From: Arthrobacter sp. S39
GTDB taxonomy: Bacteria; Actinomycetota; Actinomycetes; Actinomycetales; Micrococcaceae
Length of the DNA: 64,000 nt
Direction: 5' to 3'
Assembly: GCF_004320525.1 (NCBI RefSeq)
Contig: NZ_SIHX01000009.1
Coordinates: 124,001 to 188,000, forward strand
Every line of letters begins with the position of its first letter. Position 1 is the stretch's first letter. Positions 17,819 through 25,448 of this stretch are shown here, piece by piece. A program made the position numbers and the translations under genes. Below the pieces are notes generated by a model. That model did no database searches. It saw only the letters and a program-made list of their open reading frames with translations, and was not told the DNA's origin.

Positions 17819-19228
17819 ATGGAAACGTACGACGCCCTGCTGGCCTCGATCACCCCGGACTCGGGCGACACCCGGACCATCCTTGACCCCGCCACCGGCA
17901 CCGTCGTCGGCCACGCCCCGGTCCACACCATCGAAGACCTCGAACAGGCGGTCAAGGCGGCCGTGGCAGCGCAGCCGGCCTGGGCAGCCCTCGGCCACGA
18001 CGCCCGGTCCGCCGCGCTCCTCAAGGCAGCCGACGCCGTCGAACGCTCCGCCGAGGAACTCGCCCGGCTGCTCTCCCGCGAGCAGGGCAAACCCCTCAAC
18101 GGCCCGAACGCCCGCTTCGAGGTGGGCGCCTGCGCTGCCTGGCTGCGGGCCACCGCCGCCACCCCGCTGGAACCTGAAACGGTGGTGGACGACGGCGAAA
18201 CCTACGCCGAACTGCACTACCGGCCCATCGGCGTCGTCGGTGCCATTGGCCCGTGGAACTGGCCCATGATGATCACCGTCTGGCAGATCGCCCCGGCCCT
18301 CCGGATGGGCAACGCCGTCGTCGTCAAACCCTCCGAATACACTCCGCTGTCCGTCCTTGCCCTTGTCAAGGTCCTCAACGAGGAACTCCCCGAAGGCCTC
18401 CTGACCGTCGTTTCCGGCCGCCGCGACGTAGGTGCACGCCTCGCCGAACACCCCGCCATCGGCAAGGTCATGTTCACCGGCTCCACCGCCACGGGCAAAG
18501 CCATCATCAAATCCTCGGCGGACACCATCAAGCGGCTCACCCTGGAGCTCGGGGGCAACGACGCCGGCATCGTCCTGCCCGACGCCGACCCTGTCGCGAT
18601 CGCCGAAGGCCTGTTCTGGGGCGCCTTCATCAACACCGGCCAGACCTGCGCCGCGCTCAAGCGCCTCTACGTCCACGACGACATCTACGACGCCGTCTGC
18701 GAGGAACTCACCAAGGTCGCCGCGGCGATGCCGATGGGCGTGGGCCTGGACGAAAACAACGTCCTCGGTCCGCTGCAAAACCGGGCACAGTACGACATCG
18801 TCGCTTCCCTCGTGGACGCTGCCCGAGATTCCGGCGCCCGGATCCTCCTCGGCGGCGACCCGGACACCGGCCAGCCCGGCCACTTCTACCCCGCGACCCT
18901 CGTGGCCGACATCGACAACAACAACCCGCTGGTCACCGAGGAGCAGTTCGGCCCCGCCCTGCCGATCATCCGCTACAGCACCGTGGACGAGGCCATCAGC
19001 ATGGCGAACGCGCTCGACGTCGGACTCGGCGCCTCCGTCTGGTCCCCGAACGTCGCCGAAGCCCGCAAAGTCGCCGCCCGCCTCGAAGCCGGCACTGTCT
19101 GGATCAACAAGCACGGCGCCGTGGACCCCCGAGTCCCCTTCGGCGGAGCCAAGCAGTCCGGCTACGGCCTGGAGTTCGGCGTCGAAGGCCTGAAGGCCCT
19201 CGGCGTCCCGCAAGCCATCAACGGCTAG
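17819..19228 (+). CDS. Aldehyde dehydrogenase
   Basis: An NAD(P)-dependent ALDH of 469 residues. The catalytic Cys lies in NTGQTCAALKRLYV and the general-base Glu in LTLELGGND. The Rossmann line FTGSTATGKAI and the N-terminal substrate-channel region IGPWNWPMMI are normal. It would oxidise the aldehyde produced by the flavin amine oxidase, or by the copper amine oxidase, to the acid, for example 4-hydroxyphenylacetaldehyde to 4-hydroxyphenylacetate. The shortish length resembles aminobutyraldehyde and aromatic ALDHs; substrate is uncertain. Confidence 0.92.
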   Translation: METYDALLASITPDSGDTRTILDPATGTVVGHAPVHTIEDLEQAVKAAVAAQPAWAALGHDARSAALLKAADAVERSAEELARLLSREQGKPLNGPNARFEVGACAAWLRATAATPLEPETVVDDGETYAELHYRPIGVVGAIGPWNWPMMITVWQIAPALRMGNAVVVKPSEYTPLSVLALVKVLNEELPEGLLTVVSGRRDVGARLAEHPAIGKVMFTGSTATGKAIIKSSADTIKRLTLELGGNDAGIVLPDADPVAIAEGLFWGAFINTGQTCAALKRLYVHDDIYDAVCEELTKVAAAMPMGVGLDENNVLGPLQNRAQYDIVASLVDAARDSGARILLGGDPDTGQPGHFYPATLVADIDNNNPLVTEEQFGPALPIIRYSTVDEAISMANALDVGLGASVWSPNVAEARKVAARLEAGTVWINKHGAVDPRVPFGGAKQSGYGLEFGVEGLKALGVPQAING

Positions 19229-19260
19229 CTCACCACCCGTCCAAGCAACAATCCTCGACG

Positions 19261-19293
19261 GTTCCCCGCGCATGGAAGACTTGCGCGGGGAAC
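19261..19293 (+). terminator. Stem-loop after the aldehyde dehydrogenase gene
   Basis: A 12-bp perfect stem (GTTCCCCGCGCA with its complement) around a 9-base loop, 32 bases past the stop. There is no strong T run. It may limit read-through into the AEC transporter gene, whose start is 26 bases further on. Confidence 0.6.
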
Positions 19294-19318
19294 GCAGCGC
19301 CACGAGAGGACAGCGGCT

Positions 19319-20242
19319 TTGGACGGAGTCTTAAAGGGATTCTTTGTGGTGGGCGTGGTCCTGCTCATCGGCTATCTCCTGGCGAGGACCAACGCACTGG
19401 GACCACACGGGACCAAAGTGCTCTCCACGCTCACCTTCATGGTCGGGCTGCCGAGCCTGATGTTCTCCATCATCGCGACCCGCCACATCTCCGAAGTCCT
19501 CAGCCAGACAGGGCTGATAGCACTGATCACCGCCGTGTCCGTTATGGCCCTGTTCGCCATCACCGGGTCAATCTGCCGGTGGGGCGTCCGGCGGACCACC
19601 ATCGGAGCGCTGGCCACGGGAATCGTTAATTCCACCAACCTCGGCGTTCCGCTGGCGCTCTACGTTCTCGGCAGCGCCACTTTCGTCACGCCGATCATGT
19701 TGTTCCAGCTGGCCATCCTGACCCCGGTGGCGCTCACCATCCTGGATCTCACGGACCCGGCAGGGAAAAAGGCGTCCGTGTGGCGCATCCTCGCCACACC
19801 CTTCCGCAATCCCGTAACGGTGGCGGCGATTCTCGGGATCATCGTCAGCGCCGCCGAAATCAAACTGCCCGCACTGGCTTTGGATCCCCTGACCCTCGTG
19901 GCCCAGCTGACCGTCCCGCTGATGCTGATCATTTTTGGCATGTCACTCCACGGCCTCTCACCGCGCCAGGGAATAGGCGACCGCGCCCCTACACTCCTGG
20001 CAGTCATCCTGAAATCGGGCGTCCAGCCCGCCCTGGCCTGGATCCTCGCCGTATTTGTCTTCCACCTCGACGACTTCAGCACGTTCGTTGTCACGGCGTG
20101 CGCAATCCTTCCCACCGGCCAGAACGTGGTCCTCTACGCGGTCCGTTACGGCGTGGGCCAAAACCTCGCGCAGTCAACGGCCGTCATCACGTCGGCACTG
20201 GCCGTCCCACTGCTCCTGGGAGCGGCCTGGCTTCTGGGCTGA
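19319..20242 (+). CDS. AEC-family (auxin efflux carrier-like) transporter
   Basis: A 307-residue membrane protein with about ten hydrophobic helices in two halves separated by a short polar loop (DPAGKKASVW, near residue 145). AEC features include VGLPSLMFSIIATRH and GIVNSTNLGVPLALYVLG in the first half and ILPTGQNVVLYAVRYG in the second. The start is TTG with GAGAGG upstream. Family members export or import organic acids such as malonate, malate or auxins. Being downstream of the ALDH gene, it could move the resulting carboxylic acid. Confidence 0.85.
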   Translation: MDGVLKGFFVVGVVLLIGYLLARTNALGPHGTKVLSTLTFMVGLPSLMFSIIATRHISEVLSQTGLIALITAVSVMALFAITGSICRWGVRRTTIGALATGIVNSTNLGVPLALYVLGSATFVTPIMLFQLAILTPVALTILDLTDPAGKKASVWRILATPFRNPVTVAAILGIIVSAAEIKLPALALDPLTLVAQLTVPLMLIIFGMSLHGLSPRQGIGDRAPTLLAVILKSGVQPALAWILAVFVFHLDDFSTFVVTACAILPTGQNVVLYAVRYGVGQNLAQSTAVITSALAVPLLLGAAWLLG

Positions 20243-20252
20243 ATCCCGACGA

Positions 20253-20287
20253 CGGCGGGCCGGGGCACGTCATGCCCCGGCCCGCCG
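20253..20287. terminator. Strong stem-loop between convergent AEC and nagB genes
   Basis: A 15-bp perfect GC-rich stem (CGGCGGGCCGGGGCA with its complement) and a 5-base loop, CGTCA, in the 81-base gap between two convergent stops. It fits a bidirectional terminator. Confidence 0.8.
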
Positions 20288-20323
20288 CGGTGGTCGCCTG
20301 CGTCCGAACGCCCGGACAGGGGC

Positions 20324-21148
20324 TCAGCCCTGCTGGAGCGCCGGCTCCTGCAGCCACGGCCTCGTGGGGGTCTGGCCGAGCTGGTCGTTGAACTCCTGGG
20401 CCTCCCGGTAGTACTCCAGCATGGACAGCCTGGACGCTGCCGCGGGATCCAGCAGGATCACGGCCCGGCGGTGAAGCTGCAGGACGGACGCCGGGCAGTT
20501 GGCGCTGACCGGACCCTCCACCATTGCCTGGACGGCGGCCGCCTTGTTCTCGCCCATGGCCACCAGCACTGCCAGTTTCGCCTCGCGGATGGTCCCCAGC
20601 CCCTGGGTCAGGCAGAGCCTAGGGACATCGCCGTCAGGGAAGAACCGGGCGTTGTCCGTGCGCGTCGCCCCCGCGAGGGTCTTCACCCTGGTCCGCGAAG
20701 CAAGGGACGACGTCGGCTCGTTGAACCCGATGTGCCCGTTGGCCCCGATGCCCAGGATCTGGATGTCCACTCCACCGGCTGTCGCGATCGCTGCGTCGTA
20801 GCGCTCTGCTTCGGCAACCAGGTCGGCGGCGTCCCCCTGCGGGGTGAAGAGCCGCTCCAGGGGCAGGTCCACATGGTCGACGAACTCGCGCCGGATGGTG
20901 GAGTAGTACGACTGTTCGTGTTCCTTCGGCAGCCCCGCGTATTCGTCCAACGTAAAGCCGGTGACCTGGCCGAAGCTGAGCTGCTCCTCGCGGTGCCGCC
21001 GGATGAGCTCCTGGTAGGTGGAACTCGGCGACCCGCCGGTGGCCAGGCCCAGGACCGCCGGCCCCTGCCGGACCCTGGCCTCGATGATGTCCGCCGCCCG
21101 GGCTCCTACATGGTCGACGGACTCACACAGAACTATCTGCACGGTCAT
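20324..21148 (-). CDS. nagB: Glucosamine-6-phosphate deaminase
   Basis: Converts glucosamine-6-phosphate to fructose-6-phosphate and ammonia. ATG 21148 is chosen because AGGAAAGGA lies directly upstream; the frame is open further to 21199. In the 274-residue product the lines VLGLATGGSPSSTYQELIRRH, FTLDEYAGLP (catalytic Asp) and ILGIGANGHIGFNEP are diagnostic. The start overlaps the 3' end of nagA by 26 bases, so the two are translationally linked. It is last in the nagE-nagA-nagB transcript. Confidence 0.95.
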   Translation of the reverse strand: MTVQIVLCESVDHVGARAADIIEARVRQGPAVLGLATGGSPSSTYQELIRRHREEQLSFGQVTGFTLDEYAGLPKEHEQSYYSTIRREFVDHVDLPLERLFTPQGDAADLVAEAERYDAAIATAGGVDIQILGIGANGHIGFNEPTSSLASRTRVKTLAGATRTDNARFFPDGDVPRLCLTQGLGTIREAKLAVLVAMGENKAAAVQAMVEGPVSANCPASVLQLHRRAVILLDPAAASRLSMLEYYREAQEFNDQLGQTPTRPWLQEPALQQG

Positions 21149-22430
21149 TCCTTTCCTGCGTTTGTGGTGTGCCGGCACGGTAGGCCTGCACGAGTTCAAG
21201 TTCTTCGGTGGCCACCAGCACGTCCGCGCGGTAACCCGCGGCGATGGCGCCGACCCTGGCAGGGCCGCTATCGAGCCCCATCAGCCGGGCCGGGGTGGAC
21301 GAGGCCGCCGTAACAGCGTCGGCGAGAGGGATCCCCCATTCGACGCAGCGGCGCACGTTTTCCAGCAGGAAGCTCGTGGCTCCAGCGATCGCGCCGGGCT
21401 CCTCCGCTGCGTGGGCCGCTCCGGTTGCCGGGGCCAGCCGCGCCACCCGGTCGTGCACCAGCACGTCCAGGCTGCCGAGCGTGTAGTGCCCGTCGGACAT
21501 ACCCGCCGCCGCCATCGCATCCGTGATGAGCGCAATGGAGCGGGGCCCCACGAGGTTGAAGACCATCCGGACGATTTCCGGGTCCAGGTGCACGCCGTCG
21601 GCAATCAGCTCAAGCACCATGTGCCCGGGTGACTCCTCGGCGGCCTGCAGCATCACCGCGACCGGCCCCGCAGCCCGGTGGCCCAACGCAGGCATCCGGT
21701 TGAACAGGTGCGTGGCCGACCACGGGCCCGCGTCACCCGCACCGGCGCCCGCCCCGCCAGGCAGGCCAGCCAGGACTTCCCGGGTCTGCGCCGCCGTGGC
21801 ATTGGTGTGGCCCAGCGAAGGCACCACGCCGTAGTCCCGGCAGAGTGCCACCAACTCCGCAAAATGAGGGGTCTCAGGCGCCAGGGTCAGTGACCGCACC
21901 GTCCCGCGTCCTGTCTCCAACCACTGCTTAAGGAGCGCCGGATCGCCGTCGATAATCGCGGCAGGGTCCTGCGCACCGCACATGCTTTTGGTGATGAACG
22001 GCCCCTCCAGGTGCAGGCCCGCCAGGGTGCCGTCCGCCACCAGCTCCCGCAGCACCGCGATCTGCTCCAGCAGCACGTGCGACGGCGCCGACACGAGCGA
22101 GGCGAGGACCGACGTCGAGCCTTCCGCGGCATGGTGGGCGGCGGCCAGGCGGGCCCCCTCGGCGTCCGCGGAGAAGGTGTCCCCTCCGGCGCCGTGGCAG
22201 TGCACGTCCACCAGCCCGGGCAGGATGAGCGGCACCTGCCGGACCCCGGCGTCGAAAGTTTCCGGCAGGTCCGACGTCGGTCCGCACCACTGGATGGTTC
22301 CGCCGGCCATCATCACGGTGCCGTCGTCGATCACCGGATCGCCGGGGACGCCGGTGACGAGGCGGCCCCGCAGCCCCACCACGCCGCCGGCGCCTTCGTT
22401 TACGACGTCCACCGGCCGGTCAGCTTGCAT
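21123..22430 (-). CDS. nagA: N-acetylglucosamine-6-phosphate deacetylase
   Basis: Removes acetate from GlcNAc-6-P to give the nagB substrate. The amidohydrolase fold is shown by LPGLVDVHCHGAGGD, LEGPFI, LGHTNATAAQTREV, SATHLFNRMPALGHR and LITDAMAAAGMSDG. I prefer ATG 22430, which overlaps the end of the nagE gene by 11 bases; an upstream ATG at 22466 is possible. About 435 residues, slightly longer than usual. Pro/Ala/Gly-rich loops near residue 230 (LPGGAGAGAGDAGPWS) are an unusual insert for this family. Confidence 0.93.
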   Translation of the reverse strand: MQADRPVDVVNEGAGGVVGLRGRLVTGVPGDPVIDDGTVMMAGGTIQWCGPTSDLPETFDAGVRQVPLILPGLVDVHCHGAGGDTFSADAEGARLAAAHHAAEGSTSVLASLVSAPSHVLLEQIAVLRELVADGTLAGLHLEGPFITKSMCGAQDPAAIIDGDPALLKQWLETGRGTVRSLTLAPETPHFAELVALCRDYGVVPSLGHTNATAAQTREVLAGLPGGAGAGAGDAGPWSATHLFNRMPALGHRAAGPVAVMLQAAEESPGHMVLELIADGVHLDPEIVRMVFNLVGPRSIALITDAMAAAGMSDGHYTLGSLDVLVHDRVARLAPATGAAHAAEEPGAIAGATSFLLENVRRCVEWGIPLADAVTAASSTPARLMGLDSGPARVGAIAAGYRADVLVATEELELVQAYRAGTPQTQERNDRADSSV

Positions 22431-23673
22431 CGGCTTTGGCCATGGAGCCGTTCTCGTCGGTTTCATCCTCGCGGCCCATGGTGCGCAGGTTCCAGCGGCG
22501 GATCACAAAGCGGAACACCACGTAGTAGATGGCGGCGTAGACCAGCCCGATGGGGATCAGCCAGAGCGGGTTCTGTGCGATGCCGAAGTTCAGGACGTAG
22601 TCGATGGCCCCGGCGGAGAACCCGAACCCGTGATGGATGCCCAGGAAGTTGACCAGCATCATGGACGTTCCGGTCAGGAAGGCGTGCACAACGTACAGCG
22701 GCCAGGCCACGAACATAAAGGAGAATTCGAGCGGTTCGGTGATGCCGGTGAGGAACGCGGTGAGGCCGGTGGAGAGCATCACGCCGCCCACGATCTTCCG
22801 CTGCGACGGCTTGGCTTCCTGCCAGATGGCCAGGGCGGCGGCGGGCAGGGCGAACATCATGATGGGGAAGAAGCCGGTCATAAAGACGCCGGCGGTGGGG
22901 TCGCCGGCGAAGAACCGGTTCAGGTCGCCGTGGGCGCCGTTGTAGTCACCGAGAATGAACCACACCACGGAGTTCAGGATGTGGTGCAGCCCCAGCGGAA
23001 TCAGCAGCCGGTTCAGGGTGCCGTACACGCCGCTGCCCACCACGGTGTTGTCCGCCACGGCGTTGCCCACGGCCGTCAGGCCCGTGTTGAAGTACGGGTA
23101 GATCAGGGCCAGGAGCACGCCGATCACAATCGCGGCGAAGGACGTCAGGATGGGCACCAGCCGGCGGCCGGCGAAGAACCCGAGCCAGTCCGGCAGGGTG
23201 GTGCGGTGGAAGCGCTGCCAGAGCAACGCCGTCGTCAGGCCCATCACGATACCGGCCAGCACGCCGTAGTTGATGACCGGATCCTTGCCACCCTCCGGAG
23301 CGGCGCCCAGTACCAGCGGCGCCATCACCTTGAAGACGTTGGTCAGGACCAGGTATCCGACGACGGCGGCGAGGGCCGTGGAGCCGTCGCCCTTCTTGGC
23401 GAAGCCGAAGGAAATGCCGACGGCGAAGAGCAGCGGCAGGTTCTCGAACAGGGCACCGCCGGCGGCGCCGATGACCTGGGCAACAGTGGTCAGGGATTCG
23501 AACCTGCCCAGCAGGTCGTCCTGGCCCAGGCGGAGCAGAAGTGCGGCAGCGGGGAGGGCCGCGATGGGGAGCATGAGGCTGCGGCCGAAGCGCTGCATGT
23601 TCTGCAGTGCCTTGCCGTTGCCCTTGGCCTTGCCCGGTGCGGGGGCGGCCGCTGTGGGATTTTCCGTGGTCAT
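22420..23673 (-). CDS. PTS GlcNAc-specific EIIC permease component
   Basis: A membrane EIIC protein of 417 residues that transports and phosphorylates N-acetylglucosamine. The glucose-family signature is clear: FGRSLMLPIAALPAAALLLRLGQ at the N-terminus, GVYGTLNRLLIPLGLHH, the substrate-binding line AVKFLTGITEPLEFSFMF (here LTAFLTGITEPLEF) and HHGFGFSAGAIDYVLNF. It lacks fused EIIB and EIIA domains, which are encoded divergently at 23861 and 24088. GAGGAA precedes ATG 23673. This split arrangement resembles the Streptomyces NagE2/NagF/Crr system. Confidence 0.93.
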   Translation of the reverse strand: MTTENPTAAAPAPGKAKGNGKALQNMQRFGRSLMLPIAALPAAALLLRLGQDDLLGRFESLTTVAQVIGAAGGALFENLPLLFAVGISFGFAKKGDGSTALAAVVGYLVLTNVFKVMAPLVLGAAPEGGKDPVINYGVLAGIVMGLTTALLWQRFHRTTLPDWLGFFAGRRLVPILTSFAAIVIGVLLALIYPYFNTGLTAVGNAVADNTVVGSGVYGTLNRLLIPLGLHHILNSVVWFILGDYNGAHGDLNRFFAGDPTAGVFMTGFFPIMMFALPAAALAIWQEAKPSQRKIVGGVMLSTGLTAFLTGITEPLEFSFMFVAWPLYVVHAFLTGTSMMLVNFLGIHHGFGFSAGAIDYVLNFGIAQNPLWLIPIGLVYAAIYYVVFRFVIRRWNLRTMGREDETDENGSMAKADAS

Positions 23674-23738
23674 GATGTTCCTCGTCTCGAAGGAGGTGGT
23701 GCTTGTGCGGGGATGCTTGTTTCAGTAGAGTCTAGCTA

Positions 23739-23754
23739 ACTGGTTATAACCAGT
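23739..23754. promoter_or_regulatory. dre-like operator for the GntR/DasR-type regulator
   Basis: ACTGGTTATAACCAGT is a perfect 16-bp palindrome in the 187-base gap between the EIIC gene and the EIIB gene. It matches the shape of DasR-responsive elements (ACTGGTCTAGACCAST) and of NagR sites. The overlapping TTATAAC may serve as part of a -10 region, so binding would shut off transcription. Confidence 0.82.
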
Positions 23755-23860
23755 GACAACCATCACTGTGAAGGGCACCGGCCTCAGTTGTCAACCTCAA
23801 GCTCCAAATTGGACTTCAGGAACCGCCGCCTTTCACCGCATACCAACACCGGGAGTGGAC

Positions 23861-24091
23861 ATGTCCAAAGCAGAAATCATCCTCGCCGCCCTTGGCGGCG
23901 CCGGGAACGTCGAAGAGATCGAAGGCTGCATCACGCGCCTGCGCACTGAAGTGGTGGACGCATCCCGTGTGGACGAGGCCGCCCTGAAGGCTGCCGGCGC
24001 CCACGGCGTCATGATGTCCGGCACGGTGGTCCAGGTTGTTGTTGGCCCGGAAGCCGAGAGCCTCGCCGAAGACATCCAGGACCTGATGTGA
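23861..24091 (+). CDS. PTS EIIB component (glucose/GlcNAc family)
   Basis: A 76-residue phosphocarrier. ATG 23861 has GGGAG upstream and starts right at the domain (MSKAEIILAALGGAGNVEEIEGCITRLR); the longer open frame from 23753 runs through the operator and is rejected. The phosphorylated Cys is in IEGCITRLR. It passes phosphate from EIIA to the incoming sugar on EIIC. The stop overlaps the GTG of the EIIA gene by four bases. Confidence 0.92.
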   Translation: MSKAEIILAALGGAGNVEEIEGCITRLRTEVVDASRVDEAALKAAGAHGVMMSGTVVQVVVGPEAESLAEDIQDLM

Positions 24092-24630
24092 GCACGGCTG
24101 AAGTACGCAGTCCTGACGTGAGCACCCCCGAGACGGCCTCCGAGTTGGGCTCCGAAGCGCCGGCCCTGGCCATCGGCGTCGCCTCGCCGCTGCCCGGCCG
24201 GCTCATTCCGCTGGGCGAGGTGCCGGATCCGGTGTTCGCCAAGGGGCTGGTAGGCGGCGGCGCCGCCGTGATCCCGGACGACGACGCCGGTGTGGTCACC
24301 GCCGTCGCGCCGCTGGACGGCAAGGTGGTTAAGGTGATGCCGCACGCCTACATCGTCCAGCATGCGTCCGGGCCTGCCGTCCTGGTCCACGTCGGAATCG
24401 ACACCGTGGGCCTGAAGGGTGAGGGCTTCACCGTGATCGCGCAGAAGGGCGACCAGGTCCGCGCCGGCGATCCCATGATCACCGTGGACGTCACCCTGGT
24501 CCGCTCGAGGAACCTCAGCATGTGCAGCCCCGTGGTGGTCCTGGACACCGCGGCGGACGCCATTGAAGCTCCGCTCGCCGGCGGGCGCGTGGAAGCAGGC
24601 GCGCACCTGTTCGATCTTCCCGGAAAATAG
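24088..24630 (+). CDS. PTS EIIA component (Crr-like)
   Basis: A 180-residue EIIA-Glc family protein. The phosphorylated His is in AVLVHVGIDTVGLKGEGF, and GEVPDPVFAKGLVGGGAAVIPDDD and APLDGKVVKVMPHAY are conserved family lines. About 25 residues rich in Thr, Ser and Glu precede the domain. The start is GTG within the EIIB stop. In actinobacteria such a protein often serves several EIIBC permeases and may have regulatory roles. Confidence 0.92.
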   Translation: MSTAEVRSPDVSTPETASELGSEAPALAIGVASPLPGRLIPLGEVPDPVFAKGLVGGGAAVIPDDDAGVVTAVAPLDGKVVKVMPHAYIVQHASGPAVLVHVGIDTVGLKGEGFTVIAQKGDQVRAGDPMITVDVTLVRSRNLSMCSPVVVLDTAADAIEAPLAGGRVEAGAHLFDLPGK

Positions 24631-24635
24631 GACAC

Positions 24636-25355
24636 ATGGATACGGCAGGGGAACTGAAACACGTCTGGGTCAGAAGGCAACTCCAGGACCTGGTGTCCAG
24701 CACGTTGCGGCCCGGCGATGCCCTGCTGGGTGAGCGCCAACTGGAGGAACAGTTCGGGGTCTCGCGGATCACGGTCCGCCGCGCCATCTCGGACCTGGTC
24801 CAGGACGGCGCACTGGTCCGCATCAAGGGCAAAGGCACCTTCGTGTCGCACGGGCTGGTCCGGTCCACCCTGCATCTGGCCTCGTTCAACGAGGACATGC
24901 GGCAGGCCGGTTTTGAGCCCAGCACCCGGGTCATCAACGTATCCACTGCCGTGCCACCGGCGGCTGCCGCCGAGCACCTGGGGCTGGCTCCGGACGAGCC
25001 TGCCTACCTGGTCCGGCGGCTCCGCCTGGCCAACGGCGCGCCGGTCAGCGTGGACGAGTCCTGGCTGCCGCCGCGCCTGCTGCCTGACCTGCTCTCCTCG
25101 GACCTGACAGGCTCCCTCTACCGGGCGTTGGGAGCTTCCGGGTTCCCGGTCCAGCAGGCGGAGCAGACGGTGGAGGCCGCCGCAGCGTCGGAGGATACGG
25201 CCGCGCTGCTGGACATCGAACCAGGCGCCCCCGTCCTGCTCTTCAAGCGCCGGTCCTTCACCGGGACCGAGGAACCGGGAACCCCCATCGAGTACGCGGT
25301 CTCGACGTACCGTTCGGACCGGTACCAGGTGTCCATGCGGCTGGCGCTGGGCTGA
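24636..25355 (+). CDS. GntR/HutC-family regulator (NagR/DasR-like)
   Basis: A 239-residue regulator with an N-terminal winged helix (LLGERQLEEQFGVSRITVRRAISDLVQDGALVRIKGKGTFV, about residues 26-66) and a C-terminal UTRA effector domain (FNEDMRQAGFEPSTRV, EPAYLVRRLRLANG, PIEYAVSTYRSDRYQV). UTRA proteins of this kind bind glucosamine-6-P or GlcNAc-6-P. It follows EIIA by five bases and should repress the divergent nag genes through the palindrome at 23739. Confidence 0.9.
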   Translation: MDTAGELKHVWVRRQLQDLVSSTLRPGDALLGERQLEEQFGVSRITVRRAISDLVQDGALVRIKGKGTFVSHGLVRSTLHLASFNEDMRQAGFEPSTRVINVSTAVPPAAAAEHLGLAPDEPAYLVRRLRLANGAPVSVDESWLPPRLLPDLLSSDLTGSLYRALGASGFPVQQAEQTVEAAAASEDTAALLDIEPGAPVLLFKRRSFTGTEEPGTPIEYAVSTYRSDRYQVSMRLALG

Positions 25356-25448
25356 CGCGCGGGTCACGCGACCCGGCCGATTGGGGCGGTTTTGGCCGGT
25401 TTGGGCTGGTTCCGGGACCGCGGCAGCTGCCGCTGATAGGTTGGCTCC

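Noticed and set aside
23753..23860. N-terminal extension of EIIB from 23753
   Set aside because: It would start within the operator palindrome and adds 36 residues unlike any EIIB; ATG 23861 has a good ribosome binding site.
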